In this document: positions 28,540 to 39,066 of the stretch, piece after piece
Numbering within the stretch: the stretch's first letter is position 1
Layout of the letters: every line of letters begins with the position of its first letter
Assembly (NCBI GenBank): GCA_016841205.1
Contig: JAENZP010000013.1
Coordinates: 31,231 to 95,230 of the forward strand
Length of the DNA: 64,000 bases
Source of the DNA: Desulfoscipio geothermicus
GTDB taxonomy: Bacteria > Bacillota > Desulfotomaculia > Desulfotomaculales > Desulfallaceae
Direction: 5' to 3'
Notes under the pieces: generated by a model
Told to the model about the DNA's origin: nothing
The model's input: the letters and a program-made list of their open reading frames with translations, nothing else
The model's database searches: none
Made by a program: the position numbers and the translations under genes

Positions 28540-28683
28540 TAAATAGTTACTAGTCAGGTGCGTTTTGTATTTAGCGATAAGGAAGGGGATTCCCCGAATA
28601 ATAAAAGTAGCGGACATACTTTGTCCCTACCAAGGTAATGATTTTAAGTTTTTTAAATATAAAAAGGAAAGGAGGATCCTATT

Positions 28684-28896
28684 ATGACAAATGTTAACGC
28701 CCCGATGGCTGGAAAATTACTTTCCATTGATGTAAATGTTGGTGACAAAGTAAAGAAAAATGATCCCGTAGCTACTCTGGAGGCCATGAAAATGCAAATT
28801 AAAGTGTTTGCACCGGCTGACGGTACCGTAGCAGAAATTAAAGCTCAGAAAGATACCAATATTGACCCGTCTGTAGTAATTATGACTCTGGAGTAA
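28684..28896 (+). CDS. Biotin carboxyl carrier subunit of a Na+-translocating decarboxylase
   Basis: 'VATLEAMKMQIKVFAPADGTVAEI' biotinylation motif EAMKM. Confidence 0.92.
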   Translation: MTNVNAPMAGKLLSIDVNVGDKVKKNDPVATLEAMKMQIKVFAPADGTVAEIKAQKDTNIDPSVVIMTLE

Positions 28897-29027
28897 TTAT
28901 CCGTTTTTTCTACGGCCGGAGTAAAGAAAAAAATGTGTCGGCCGTCATCGCGGGATCCCTTCCTTATCTAACACCTGCGCGGCGGCCGTCAACATTTTTT
29001 TAATAAAAACCACAGGTGAGGTAAAGA

Positions 29028-29263
29028 ATGGATTTTTTTACCTGGCTAATAACGATTTGCGCGGTAAGCCCTATCCTAAGCGGTGACAACGCCGATTCTA
29101 GGTCTTGTCATCAGCATTCCGATTGTTACTGTTGGCAGTCAACTATTTGGTAGTGAATAAGTTTCCGCCGTTCGTCTATATTGCGAAGGCTTGATTGGTT
29201 GGATGGCCGGAAAAGGTCTATCTATGACTGGTGGTTCTGCAGAAAAAGTCGTCAGAGCATAAT
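29028..29263 (+). pseudogene. TerC/YjbE-family membrane protein remnant
   Basis: 'MDFFTWLITICAVSPILSGDNAD' + 'LGLVISIPIVTVGSQLFGS' + 'KFPPFVYIAKA*LVGWMAGKGL' in different frames. Confidence 0.6.
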
Positions 29264-29726
29264 GTCAGTGAATAATGCCAGCAATGTTGATTGAACTTTT
29301 AATATGTTCTACATTTATTAAATGCAATAATATACTATGCTGGTAAAGGTGATTTTATATTTCAAGTCCGATACCCAAAAAGCTTATATTTACTAGATTT
29401 CTATATTTTTTTCGATTACTACTTGTAATATATTAACATAAATGTAATAATTATTTAAATATAATAAACTCTGTTTAATGTTATTTACTTGCATGGTAAT
29501 TTTTAGGTAATTAATTTTGAATTTATTTTCGATTTCAATACCGCAAGCCCTAATTACGTGATGAAAAAATATTTTTAAGACGATTTTTATGATGGAAAAT
29601 CGAAACTTGGGTTAGCAGGTTTGTTATATATCGCAATGATCACCAGTATGGTAAATAACTGGCTGGCGATCAAGCAAGTTGTTTATGTTTATGTTTATGT
29701 TTAGATAAGGTGAGTGGTATTACGAT

Positions 29727-30995
29727 ATGAGCGAAATATTGCAAGTTATTGGAAGTTATGACTTTCTACATAATGTGTTTTGCGGTTTTACGCACTTAAC
29801 CTGGCAGGCTGCAGTAATGATAGCTATCGGCGCCATATTAATTTACCTGGGTGTTGCCAAGGATTACGAGCCGCTTTTACTGGTGCCCATCGGTTTCGGC
29901 TGTATTCTGGCTAACTTGCCGTTAACTGAATTAATTCATGTGCCGCGCGAAGGCTTTGTGTTTCGTGATGATATCCACGACATATTGAATAACGTAGGAT
30001 TATTACCGATGAGTGAGGGTTCAAAGCTTGTTGATCAGGGTATTTTGGACGTGCTCTATAACGCAGGTATTGGTAACGAGCTGTTCCCCTGCCTGTTGTT
30101 CATCGGCATCGGCGCCATGACCGACTTTGGCCCGTTGCTGCAAAACCCCCGGATCATGATTTTGGGTGGCGCAGGCCAGTTCGGTATCTTTTTGACCCTG
30201 CTCCTGGCCCTGGCTATTGGCTATACTAAACTGGAAGCCATATGCATTGCTATTATCGGCGCATGCGATGGTCCTACTTCTATTTATATTACCACTAAAT
30301 TTAACCCGACGCTGCTCGGCCCGATTTCAGTGGCCGCCTATTCTTACATGTCACTGGTACCGATTATTCAGCCCCCGGTGATGAAGATGGTTACAACTTG
30401 GAAAGAGCGCAAAATGACCATGTCATACCAAAAGCTTAAACCAGTTTCTCAAAGGACTAAGGTATTATTCCCAATCGTGGTTACCATTGTTACCCTGCTA
30501 ATTGCCCCCTCCGGAGCTCCTTTAATGGGAACTTTGATGCTGGGCAACTTCCTGAGAGAGTGCGGCGTGGTCGGTCGTCTGGTGAAGTCGGCGGAAAACG
30601 AAATTGCCAGTGTCACCACCCTGTTCCTCGGACTGACCGTGGGTGCCACCATGAATGGCGACGTGTTTTTAACGGCTAAAACGCTTGGCATCTTCGCCCT
30701 CGGTTTTATTGCCATTTGCAGCGATACCGCCTTTGGTGTCTTTGGTGCCAAGATCATGAACATCTTCTCAAGGGTAAAGGTTAATCCTTTAATTGGTGCA
30801 GCCGGCATCTCGGCTTTCCCGATGTCAGCCCGCGTAGTGCATAAAGTCGGGACTGAAGCCAACCCGCAGAGTTACCTGTTGATGCATGCTATGGGCGTGA
30901 ACACCAGCGGGCAGATTGGGTCAGTGCTGGCAGCCAGCGTAATGATCGCTGTTATAACTGCTTTGCAAGGTATGGGTGTTAATTTGGCTTTATAA
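29727..30995 (+). CDS. Na+-translocating decarboxylase beta subunit (OadB/GcdB family)
   Basis: 'DFGPLLQNPRIMILGGAGQFGIF', 'IGACDGPTSIYITTKF', 'GAAGISAFPMSARVV'. Confidence 0.95.
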   Translation: MSEILQVIGSYDFLHNVFCGFTHLTWQAAVMIAIGAILIYLGVAKDYEPLLLVPIGFGCILANLPLTELIHVPREGFVFRDDIHDILNNVGLLPMSEGSKLVDQGILDVLYNAGIGNELFPCLLFIGIGAMTDFGPLLQNPRIMILGGAGQFGIFLTLLLALAIGYTKLEAICIAIIGACDGPTSIYITTKFNPTLLGPISVAAYSYMSLVPIIQPPVMKMVTTWKERKMTMSYQKLKPVSQRTKVLFPIVVTIVTLLIAPSGAPLMGTLMLGNFLRECGVVGRLVKSAENEIASVTTLFLGLTVGATMNGDVFLTAKTLGIFALGFIAICSDTAFGVFGAKIMNIFSRVKVNPLIGAAGISAFPMSARVVHKVGTEANPQSYLLMHAMGVNTSGQIGSVLAASVMIAVITALQGMGVNLAL

Positions 30996-31043
30996 GAATG
31001 CTGGTTTCTCTATAAAAATACTGGTTAAAGTAGGTGATTATTA

Positions 31044-31169
31044 ATGGAAGTAATAGGCGATATGAGTTTTGGCTTATTGTTAACGATTGTGGCCGGGGGA
31101 TTAACCATAATTTCTTTGGGAATCATGATTGTTATAGTAAATATTTTAAAAAGTTTCCAAAAAGATTAA
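31044..31169 (+). CDS. Small single-TM subunit, OadG/decarboxylase-gamma-like
   Basis: Read by hand: MEVIGDMSFGLLLTIVAGGLTIISLGIMIVIVNILKSFQKD*; directly after the beta subunit. Confidence 0.65.
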   Translation: MEVIGDMSFGLLLTIVAGGLTIISLGIMIVIVNILKSFQKD

Positions 31170-31184
31170 TCTCTATTGCCTTTG

Positions 31185-31245
31185 TATTGATACTGGATAA
31201 GCCTCATGGCATGTTATATACCATGAGGCTTATCCAGTATCAATA
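31185..31245. terminator. 25-bp perfect inverted repeat between convergent operons
   Basis: TATTGATACTGGATAAGCCTCATGG - 11 nt - exact reverse complement. Confidence 0.85.
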
Positions 31246-31301
31246 AATTTTAAATTTTATATGCTGGTCCTCTCTCAAGAGAAATAGTTGGCAGAGTTGC
31301 C

Positions 31302-32702
31302 TTAAAATTTTATTTCCTTGTAACCTGGTGGTATACCGACAACCCGGGCGGTGAAATCGTTAAGGGCAAATAAGTCACTTTTATCCACCTCATGAATACT
31401 TTTTTTACCCAGGGCTTTCACGGCATCTTTTATTTCTTCATTACAGGAACGCAAATATTTAGCTAGGGATTCGGCTCCCTTATCAACATCCAACTTATTT
31501 TGATACTTGCCCTTGTACCAGACCAGCTCCGGGGGAGGCTCCCAGGGGAGCGGCTTTAATATTTGGGTATGGCTCATAGCAAATAAAGCGACGCTGCCTA
31601 TATAAACGGCATCCGCCCCCAGAGCTAAAGCTTTAAGATAGTCCCCCGGTGTGGCTAAACCACCTGACACGATTAAACTTATTTGATTGCTCAAGGTGGT
31701 CTTTTTGATAAAATTAGCAGCTCTGATTACAGCAAATAAAGTTGGCAAACCAAAGTCATCCTGCAGTATAGGCGTAGTTCCTTTGGAACCGGCATTGCTT
31801 CCGTCCAGGGCAAAAAAATCCACACCTGAGGCCAGAGCTATGCTTAGATCTTCTTCCAAGTATTTACCTGCCGCCAGTTTTACCCCGATGGGAACCCCCT
31901 GTGTAACATCTCTTAAGTACGTAACCAGTTCTTTTAACTTGTTAAGCTCTCCTTCCATGCCGGGGTAGGTGGCATGAACAACCCCTTTTTCCCCCCAACT
32001 CAGACCCATCAGGCGTCTGATTTTCCAATCGATTTCCTTATCTTCAATGTAATGTCCGACCCCACCGGCCGCTCCCTGGCCGATATGGATTTCAATCGCA
32101 TCCGCCTGCTTTAAAATAGCTTCATCCTTATTCCATTTACCCCTGTTATACTGGATAATAAGCTTTCCCGCTGCCTTCCTTTCTTCCTGCAAGAATGGTC
32201 CTTCGCCGGTATTAGTAGCCGTACCGGCCATATTACTACCTTTAGCCAGGGCAATTTTAGCCTTGGCAGACAGCGCCAGGGCATAGGCCATACCGGAAAT
32301 CATAATAGGCATCTCTATTTGCAGGGGCTTTTTGGCACAAGGCCCTATGGTCACCCTGGTGTCGATAGGAGCCCCTTCATCTGTGGGCAGCCTGTGCAAT
32401 TGGGCAAAGTTAAACATAATACCATCAAAATTTGGCAGTTTTTTAGGGCTCCCCAAAGGCCGCTTGATCATTTTTCCTTCCTGGGCCCTCATATTGGTTT
32501 CGAATATTTTCTGAAGCCCGGTTTTACGGGATGCCGAAACAAACTCCCATAAATTTTCAGAATAAGCATCCACCATTAACCTATGCACAAAACTGTCATT
32601 AGCTTTATCGATTGCTTTTCTGCCCAGCCAAACGGCCCCTTTATAGCCTATAAGCCCTAAAGCGGTAGCAATAAACATATTTTTCAGCAAGCTATCAGCC
32701 AT
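31302..32702 (-). CDS. FMN-binding glutamate synthase (GltB-like) family protein
   Basis: 'GSNMAGTATNTGEGPFLQEERKAAGKLIIQYNRGKW', 'ALDGSNAGSKGTTPILQDDFGLPTL'. Confidence 0.9.
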   Translation of the reverse strand: MADSLLKNMFIATALGLIGYKGAVWLGRKAIDKANDSFVHRLMVDAYSENLWEFVSASRKTGLQKIFETNMRAQEGKMIKRPLGSPKKLPNFDGIMFNFAQLHRLPTDEGAPIDTRVTIGPCAKKPLQIEMPIMISGMAYALALSAKAKIALAKGSNMAGTATNTGEGPFLQEERKAAGKLIIQYNRGKWNKDEAILKQADAIEIHIGQGAAGGVGHYIEDKEIDWKIRRLMGLSWGEKGVVHATYPGMEGELNKLKELVTYLRDVTQGVPIGVKLAAGKYLEEDLSIALASGVDFFALDGSNAGSKGTTPILQDDFGLPTLFAVIRAANFIKKTTLSNQISLIVSGGLATPGDYLKALALGADAVYIGSVALFAMSHTQILKPLPWEPPPELVWYKGKYQNKLDVDKGAESLAKYLRSCNEEIKDAVKALGKKSIHEVDKSDLFALNDFTARVVGIPPGYKEIKF

Positions 32703-32767
32703 TTTCTTCTTCCTTTTGTCATAGTTTATGTTTATATTTTTCTATATCTATGGTGCATCTATACCAC

Positions 32768-32808
32768 AAAAAAAATTCGGTGGACATGCATCCACCGAAT
32801 TTTAATAA
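32768..32808 (-). terminator. Hairpin between the CoA-transferase and GltB-like genes
   Basis: aaaaATTCGGTGGAcatgcaTCCACCGAATTTT. Confidence 0.75.
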
Positions 32809-32840
32809 AACTGCTTGTTATCTTGCCTTATAGCAAAATA

Positions 32841-34178
32841 TTATCTTTTATTGCTTCTACGCCAAATCTTCATATCTTCTGCATCCTTGATCAGCTGATC
32901 ACGGAAATCGGGATGAGCGATAGAAATTATAGCCTCGGCTCTTTGCCAGGTACTCATGCCTTTCAGGCAAATCTTACCGTATTCAGTAACCAACCAGTGA
33001 GTAGTCGTACGGGTATCAGTTGTAATTGTACCCGGAACAAAGGTGGGAACTACGCGAGATTTCATTTCCCCTGTTTTGCCATAAGCCGAAGATAAACAGA
33101 TAAAGCTCTTACCGCCTTTGGAATAATAAGCCCCCATAACAAAGTCAAGCTGTCCACCGGTACCGCTGATTTGTTTAAATCCAGTGGATTCAGCGCTGAC
33201 CTGGCCAAACAGGTCCACTTCTACCGCGTTATTAATAGACATAAAGTTATCAATTTGTCCGATGACACGGGGGTCATTGGTATAGTCAACCGTAGCGCTC
33301 ATTGCTTCAGGATTATCATTTACATAATCATAAAGCTTCTGAGTGCCGGCTCCAAAAGCGAAAGTCTGACGGCCGCGGTCAATACTTTTTTTGGAGCCAT
33401 TGATTATGCCTTTAGCAGCGATATCTACAAAAGCATCAACATACATTTCCGTATGCACACCCAGATCCTTGAGGTCTGAATCTGCAATCATCATGCCTAT
33501 GGCATTGGGCATACCACCAATGCCCAGCTGCAGACAGGCACCATTAGGTATTTCTTCCACAATCAATTGAGCAACCCTTTGATCAACTTCGTTAGGGGCT
33601 GCAGCACCCAATTGCGCCAGGGGCGGGTTTGGGCCTTCAACGATGAAATCAACCTGAGAAACATGAATAGCTTCTTCAGTGCCACCCAAACAGCGAGGCA
33701 TATTCTCGTTAACCTCAACGATTTTGATCTTAGAATTATCAAAAGTAGCCATCTGATGAGATGCCTGGGGACCAAAGTTGAAGTAACCATGCTTATCCAT
33801 AGGTGCAACCTGGCAAATAGCTACCGCGATAGGTTCCACACTTTCCCGGTAAAATCTGGGTAATTCAGAATAGCGCATGGGGGAGTAGAAACCGAAACCC
33901 ATATCAATGATCTTGCGATCAACTCCGGTGCAATGCCAAGAGTTCCAGGTAAAACGATCTGCAGCGTCTTCTACCTGGCAGACAGCCGGCATCCACATAG
34001 TTACGCCGCCTCTGAACTTAACATCAGTCAGTTCATTTGCTCTTTCAGCAATAGCCTTATCAACCGCATAAGAATGTCCCACACACCAACCGTAGTCTAC
34101 CCAGTCTCCGGATTTAACCATCTTAGCCGCATCAGCAGCAGAAATCAATTTGTTCTGGTACTCCTCTACAAAAGACAC
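32841..34178 (-). CDS. Acetyl-CoA hydrolase/transferase family (4-hydroxybutyrate/butyryl-CoA:acetate CoA-transferase-like)
   Basis: '[15 protein letters not shown]', '[22 protein letters not shown]', '[15 protein letters not shown]'. Confidence 0.92.
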   Translation of the reverse strand: MSFVEEYQNKLISAADAAKMVKSGDWVDYGWCVGHSYAVDKAIAERANELTDVKFRGGVTMWMPAVCQVEDAADRFTWNSWHCTGVDRKIIDMGFGFYSPMRYSELPRFYRESVEPIAVAICQVAPMDKHGYFNFGPQASHQMATFDNSKIKIVEVNENMPRCLGGTEEAIHVSQVDFIVEGPNPPLAQLGAAAPNEVDQRVAQLIVEEIPNGACLQLGIGGMPNAIGMMIADSDLKDLGVHTEMYVDAFVDIAAKGIINGSKKSIDRGRQTFAFGAGTQKLYDYVNDNPEAMSATVDYTNDPRVIGQIDNFMSINNAVEVDLFGQVSAESTGFKQISGTGGQLDFVMGAYYSKGGKSFICLSSAYGKTGEMKSRVVPTFVPGTITTDTRTTTHWLVTEYGKICLKGMSTWQRAEAIISIAHPDFRDQLIKDAEDMKIWRRSNKR

Positions 34179-34564
34179 ACAATACCCTCCTCAGTAATTA
34201 TGATTATTCTAACTCTCCTATTTAAAGGCAGTGCCCACTCCCTCATGGGCACTGCTAAAAAAGGTGCGTGAATAGCACAAGTTTATTAACTGCAAATGTT
34301 ATACCAGTAACAAAAGACATATAATCCTTGGTAATCTACTGAGACTTAGCTAGTAAAAAACGCTAGACACAGTTCTAGTCTACATTATAGACAGGCCAAC
34401 AAAAGACCCCCGCGGAGCTCTAAAATATACAAACCAGACTATATGTCTACAAGGTTGACATGCATACAAAGTGCACTTACCCCCACACCTGCCAAAGCTT
34501 GTCCAATGCATATCCGCCTCTCCTCTAGGAGATACTAAACTAAACTTAAGAGAGGTGATTCTTT

Positions 34565-35248
34565 TTGTTCAAACATGACAAGAACCTGCTGGAAATAGTG
34601 CGGGTGGAACGGCCCAACCCGCAGTATGCTACCATGCTGCAGGAACAGCTGGGCGGATCTAGTGGTGAATTAAAAGCCGCACTGCAATACATTTCGCAAA
34701 GCTTCCGTATTAAAGACCCGGAAATCAAGGATTTATTTCTAGATATCGCCAGCGAAGAACTAGGCCACATGGAAATGGTAGCTACCGCCGTAAATATGTT
34801 AAACGGGCACGATATTGATGCCGGTAGCACCCAGCCGGCCGGCAACATCGAGGCCAATGTGCTAACCGGTCTGGCGCCTTACTTAACAAACGGCTCAGGC
34901 GTACCTTTCACCGCCGCTTATGTCAATGTCACCGGCGATCTACCGGCGGACATATTGTCAAATATCGCTGCCGAGCAGCGGGCCAAAGTTGTTTATGAGT
35001 ACTTACATAGGCAAATCAGCGACAAACACGTGCAGCAAATGATTGACTTTCTTTTAAACCGCGAAGAGGCCCACAACACCCTTTTCCGGCAGGCCTTCCA
35101 GAAAATCCAGGACAGCGGTTCAAACAAAGACTGGGGTGTAGATAAGGATGCCCGGCTGTACTTTGACTTATCCTCATCGGGAGTTAATCACTTCAGGGTT
35201 AATAACCCGCAGGCTCCCAGCTTTCAAAACCCCAATATAACCCAATAA
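34565..35248 (+). CDS. Manganese catalase / CotJC family
   Basis: 'LQEQLGGSSGELKAALQYISQSFRIKDPEIKDLFLDIASEELGHMEMVATAV'; TTG start after agagaggtg. Confidence 0.92.
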   Translation: MFKHDKNLLEIVRVERPNPQYATMLQEQLGGSSGELKAALQYISQSFRIKDPEIKDLFLDIASEELGHMEMVATAVNMLNGHDIDAGSTQPAGNIEANVLTGLAPYLTNGSGVPFTAAYVNVTGDLPADILSNIAAEQRAKVVYEYLHRQISDKHVQQMIDFLLNREEAHNTLFRQAFQKIQDSGSNKDWGVDKDARLYFDLSSSGVNHFRVNNPQAPSFQNPNITQ

Positions 35249-35280
35249 ACAATGACCACATCATAAATTATTCCTTACTC

Positions 35281-35299
35281 GCCCTACCGGGCGTTTTTC
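35281..35299 (+). terminator. Intrinsic terminator
   Basis: GCCCTACCGGGCGTTTTTCTT. Confidence 0.75.
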
Positions 35300-35306
35300 T
35301 TTGCTC

Positions 35307-37238
35307 TTAAACCTTGTCTTTAACGTACTTAAGCAGCCCACCGGCAAACATAATCTCTATCTGCCGGTCTGAAAGGTTATGTTTAACAGGATAAAGCTTG
35401 TCCCGGGTGACATTGCGTACTTTAGCCGTATTGGCGGCCAGGCACTGTCGGGCGTCCTCAATTAGCAGCACATCGCCAGATTCTATAGTATCATAATCCT
35501 CTTCATTGGCAAAGGTAAGGGGCAGCAGACCAAAGTTCACCAAATTTTGCATGTGAATCCTGGCGAATGATTTGGCAATCACTGCTTTAATACCTAAGTA
35601 CAACGGTGCCAGTGCAGCGTGCTCCCGGCTGGAGCCCTGCCCGTAGTTTAAACCGCCCACGATAATACCGCCACCGGCGGCCAGCGCCCGCTTGGCAAAG
35701 GTGGCATCCACTCGCTCAAAGGCATGCATAGATATGGCCGGGATATTAGACCGTAGCGCCATAATACTAGCCCCGGCCGGCATAATATGGTCGGTGGTAA
35801 TGTTGTCCCCCACCTTCAGCAGCATCTCGCCCTTAATTTCCCCGGGCATAGGACTAGCCACTGGCAGCGGCTTGATGTTGGGTCCCATCACCAACTCCAA
35901 CTCCTCCCGGTTATCCGGCGCCACAATAATCATTCGGTCATCCACTGGGAATTTATCGGGCACAGGCACATCAATAGGCTCACCCAGATCACGAGGGTCG
36001 GTAATAACACCTGTCAGAGCCGCTGCAGCTGCCGCCTCACAGCTCACCAGGCATATTTGGGCATCTTCGGTTCCGCTGCGCCCTTCAAAGTTACGGTTGC
36101 AGGTACGCAAGGACACACCCGCAGAACAGGGTGACTGCCCCACACCCACGCACGGGCCACAGGCACATTCTAGAATTCTGGCTCCCGCAGCTACCAGGTC
36201 GGTCAGTGCCCCATTGGCCGCAAGGCTGGCCAGCACCTGGCGCGAGCCGGGCGCTATCACCAAGCTTACCTGGGAATGCACTGTTTTCCCTTTTAAAATA
36301 GCAGCCACCCGCATTAAATCGGTATAGGAAGAGTTTGTGCAGCTGCCAATAAACACCTGGTCCACTTTCCGGCCGGTTACATCGGCTATTTTAACCACAT
36401 TATCCGGCATGTGCGGCAGGGCAATCAGCGGTTCCAACTCATTTAGTTGAATATCAATGACCTCATCGTACTGGGCATCCGGATCAGGCAGCAATTCCAC
36501 GAAATCACCGGCTCTATCCTGAGAAGCCAAGAATTTGGCGGTAACTGTATCGCTGGGGAATATTGATGATGTAGCCCCCAACTCCGCCCCCATGTTGGTG
36601 ATAGTGGCCCGGTCAGGCACGCTTAGGAAAGCCACACCTTCTCCGGTATACTCCATTACCTTACTCACCCCACCTTTAACCGTAAGCAACCGGAGTACTT
36701 CCAAAATAATATCCTTGGCCGCCACCCACGGGGCCGGTTTACCATGTAGGCGGATATTAATTACCTGGGGCATTTTTACATAAAAAGGATATCCCGCCAT
36801 AGATGTGGCTACATCCAGTCCTCCAGCTCCGATGGCCAGCATACCCAACCCACCACCGGTGGGAGTATGGCTGTCCGAACCCAGCAAGGTTTTGCCCGGC
36901 ACCCCGAAGCGCTCCAGATGCACCTGATGGCAGATGCCATTGCCCATGCGGGAGAATCTTACCCCGAATTTAGCGGCAGCACTCTGCAAAAACTTGTGGT
37001 CATCTGCGTTTTCAAAGCCCACCTGTAAAGTATTATGGTCCACATAACTGACGGAAAGCTCCGTCCGAACAGCAGGAATACCGATGGCCTCAAATTCAAG
37101 ATAAGCCATTGTTCCTGTGGCATCCTGGGTGAGGGTCTGGTCTATCCTCAGCGCAATTTCTTTGCCCGGCGTCATCTCACCTTCCACCAGGTGAGCTGCA
37201 ATAATTTTTCTGGTCATATTCTGGCCCATTTTGCCCAC
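35307..37238 (-). CDS. Aconitate hydratase (short, mitochondrial-type)
   Basis: 'GSDSHTPTGGGLGMLAIGAGGLDVA', 'IGSCTNSSYTDL', 'ECACGPCVGVGQSP', 'GGLNYGQGSSREHAALAP'. Confidence 0.95.
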   Translation of the reverse strand: MGKMGQNMTRKIIAAHLVEGEMTPGKEIALRIDQTLTQDATGTMAYLEFEAIGIPAVRTELSVSYVDHNTLQVGFENADDHKFLQSAAAKFGVRFSRMGNGICHQVHLERFGVPGKTLLGSDSHTPTGGGLGMLAIGAGGLDVATSMAGYPFYVKMPQVINIRLHGKPAPWVAAKDIILEVLRLLTVKGGVSKVMEYTGEGVAFLSVPDRATITNMGAELGATSSIFPSDTVTAKFLASQDRAGDFVELLPDPDAQYDEVIDIQLNELEPLIALPHMPDNVVKIADVTGRKVDQVFIGSCTNSSYTDLMRVAAILKGKTVHSQVSLVIAPGSRQVLASLAANGALTDLVAAGARILECACGPCVGVGQSPCSAGVSLRTCNRNFEGRSGTEDAQICLVSCEAAAAAALTGVITDPRDLGEPIDVPVPDKFPVDDRMIIVAPDNREELELVMGPNIKPLPVASPMPGEIKGEMLLKVGDNITTDHIMPAGASIMALRSNIPAISMHAFERVDATFAKRALAAGGGIIVGGLNYGQGSSREHAALAPLYLGIKAVIAKSFARIHMQNLVNFGLLPLTFANEEDYDTIESGDVLLIEDARQCLAANTAKVRNVTRDKLYPVKHNLSDRQIEIMFAGGLLKYVKDKV

Positions 37239-37487
37239 TCCCTTTCGTATATCGCCTTATTTATTCTCTACAGCCGAACTATACTTAGCTAGCGTTTTTT
37301 AACTTTAGCCATCATATCACTTGGCGCCAATCATTACTCGAAAATGTTTTATTACACCAAACCAATCCTATGTATATATTGCTGCATTTGTTGTTGCCAT
37401 GAACACTTATTTTAATGTTCCACATAGACCATTAAAATCCCTTTCGCCAGTTAGCTCTTCCTTGTCGTAATAACGCGTATCAGACCC

Positions 37488-37530
37488 CGGCAAAAAACAA
37501 GCCGGGTTATTCACCCGGTTTGGCAAGATT
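37488..37530 (-). terminator. Terminator after spoVT
   Basis: Minus strand AACCGGGTgaaTAACCCGGCTTGTTTTTTG. Confidence 0.8.
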
Positions 37531-37555
37531 TATTTATACTTCGTACAATGATTTT

Positions 37556-38089
37556 TTATTCCTTCATTTGTTTAGCCAGAAAAACCGCTGCAGTTTCGGC
37601 AAGCTTATTTTCCAGGTTACCCATTTGGATATCTTCATTAGTAGTAATAATCACAGCACCAATGGCATTATCATTAGTCACGATAGGAGCAATAACACTG
37701 CTCTTAAAAATCACCCGTTCATCTTCTGTTAAACTATGTTCTTCCTGCAAAGTTTTAGTTTGAGCGCTGTGAATAATATCTTCCAGTACTGTCCCAATCG
37801 GTTTTTTCATTAAATCCTTTTTAAAGCCGCCGGAGACAGCAATAATCTCATCTCGATCGGCAACACAAACAATATAACCGATGGCCTCATGCAATGAATC
37901 GGCATATTCCTTGGCGTACTGACCTAAATCGGTAATAGGAGAATATTTCTTTAATATTACCTCCCCTTCCCTGTCCACATATATCTCCAGTGGCTCGCCG
38001 TCCCGTATCCTCATTGTGCGCCTGATTTCCTTGGGTATAACTACCCGACCCAAGTCATCTATCCTTCTAACAATACCAGTAGCTTTCAT
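37556..38089 (-). CDS. spoVT: Stage V sporulation protein T
   Basis: 'MKATGIVRRIDDLGRVVIPKEIRRTMRIRDGEPLEIYVDREGEVILKKYSPI' AbrB + GAF-like C-terminus. Confidence 0.95.
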   Translation of the reverse strand: MKATGIVRRIDDLGRVVIPKEIRRTMRIRDGEPLEIYVDREGEVILKKYSPITDLGQYAKEYADSLHEAIGYIVCVADRDEIIAVSGGFKKDLMKKPIGTVLEDIIHSAQTKTLQEEHSLTEDERVIFKSSVIAPIVTNDNAIGAVIITTNEDIQMGNLENKLAETAAVFLAKQMKE

Positions 38090-38440
38090 ATGATCCTCCT
38101 CTTAAATGGTATTTTATTATTCGCATGACAGTAGTTCAGTTTTTCCGATTTATACTTATCATTAGTAGAAAAATATGAAAGTATGTGAGTAAAAAGAATC
38201 CATTCCTTAAAGTCCCATAAATAACCATCTAGTTCATTTTACCTGCCTTAATCTTATTATACATATATCTGCTTAATATAGGAAATTTATTAAAAATACG
38301 ACATAATGCAATTCCAGATGATGTTTCTGTCGGTTACGCGGTATTTACTTGTTTTGTATGTTGATATATCATGTATTAGTAAAAGTATTTTAATAACTGG
38401 CACGGCAAAGAGCAAGGCTATTTAGCAGGAGGTTAAATAA

Positions 38441-39055
38441 ATGTTATTTAAAAAGAAAGATATTTTTATGGAAACCCTTATTTTAAGCGCAAAAAATTTA
38501 AAAGAAGCCAGCGACTTATTCATGGAGGAAATTAATAATTTACATGAGGTGGAAGAATACGCTAAAAGGATAAAAATGCTTGAGGACGAAGGGGACGAGT
38601 ATACCCATACAATTATTCGTGCCTTGAATAAAACTTTTATAACACCGCTGGAAAGGGAAGATATCCTTGGACTAGCCGTAAAGATAGACGATGTTTTGGA
38701 TGGCATTGAGGAATGCGCAGACCGGCTGTGTCTATACCAAGTTAAAGAGGCCGACGACTATATCAAAGCATTTGCTCAAAATATTGTCCAAAACTCTAAT
38801 GAAATAATAGCTGCCATGGATCTGCTGGAACAAAAGCAATTACAGCAAATGATGAAACACGTATTTAGAATTAATGAATTGGAAAATGAAGCTGATCATC
38901 TGCTGAGGGAATGTATAAGGAATTTATTTGAGGAATGTAACGACCCCATACTAATTATTAAGAAAATGCAATTATATGAAATGTTAGAACGTATCACGGA
39001 TGTTTGTGAGGATGTGGCCAATATCCTAGAGACTTTGCAGATGCGCAATTCATAA
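38441..39055 (+). CDS. DUF47 (PhoU-like) phosphate transport accessory protein
   Basis: 'ITPLEREDILGLAVKIDDVLDGIEECADRL'. Confidence 0.92.
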   Translation: MLFKKKDIFMETLILSAKNLKEASDLFMEEINNLHEVEEYAKRIKMLEDEGDEYTHTIIRALNKTFITPLEREDILGLAVKIDDVLDGIEECADRLCLYQVKEADDYIKAFAQNIVQNSNEIIAAMDLLEQKQLQQMMKHVFRINELENEADHLLRECIRNLFEECNDPILIIKKMQLYEMLERITDVCEDVANILETLQMRNS

Positions 39056-39066
39056 GGAGATTATGT

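Noticed and set aside
35692-36327. 211-aa ORF on + inside aconitase
   Set aside because: Antisense shadow ORF of a well-supported acn gene.
38399-38420. Sigma-54-like TGGCACGGCAAAGAGC upstream of the phosphate genes
   Set aside because: GG to GC spacing is 11 rather than 10 and no TTGC -12 box.
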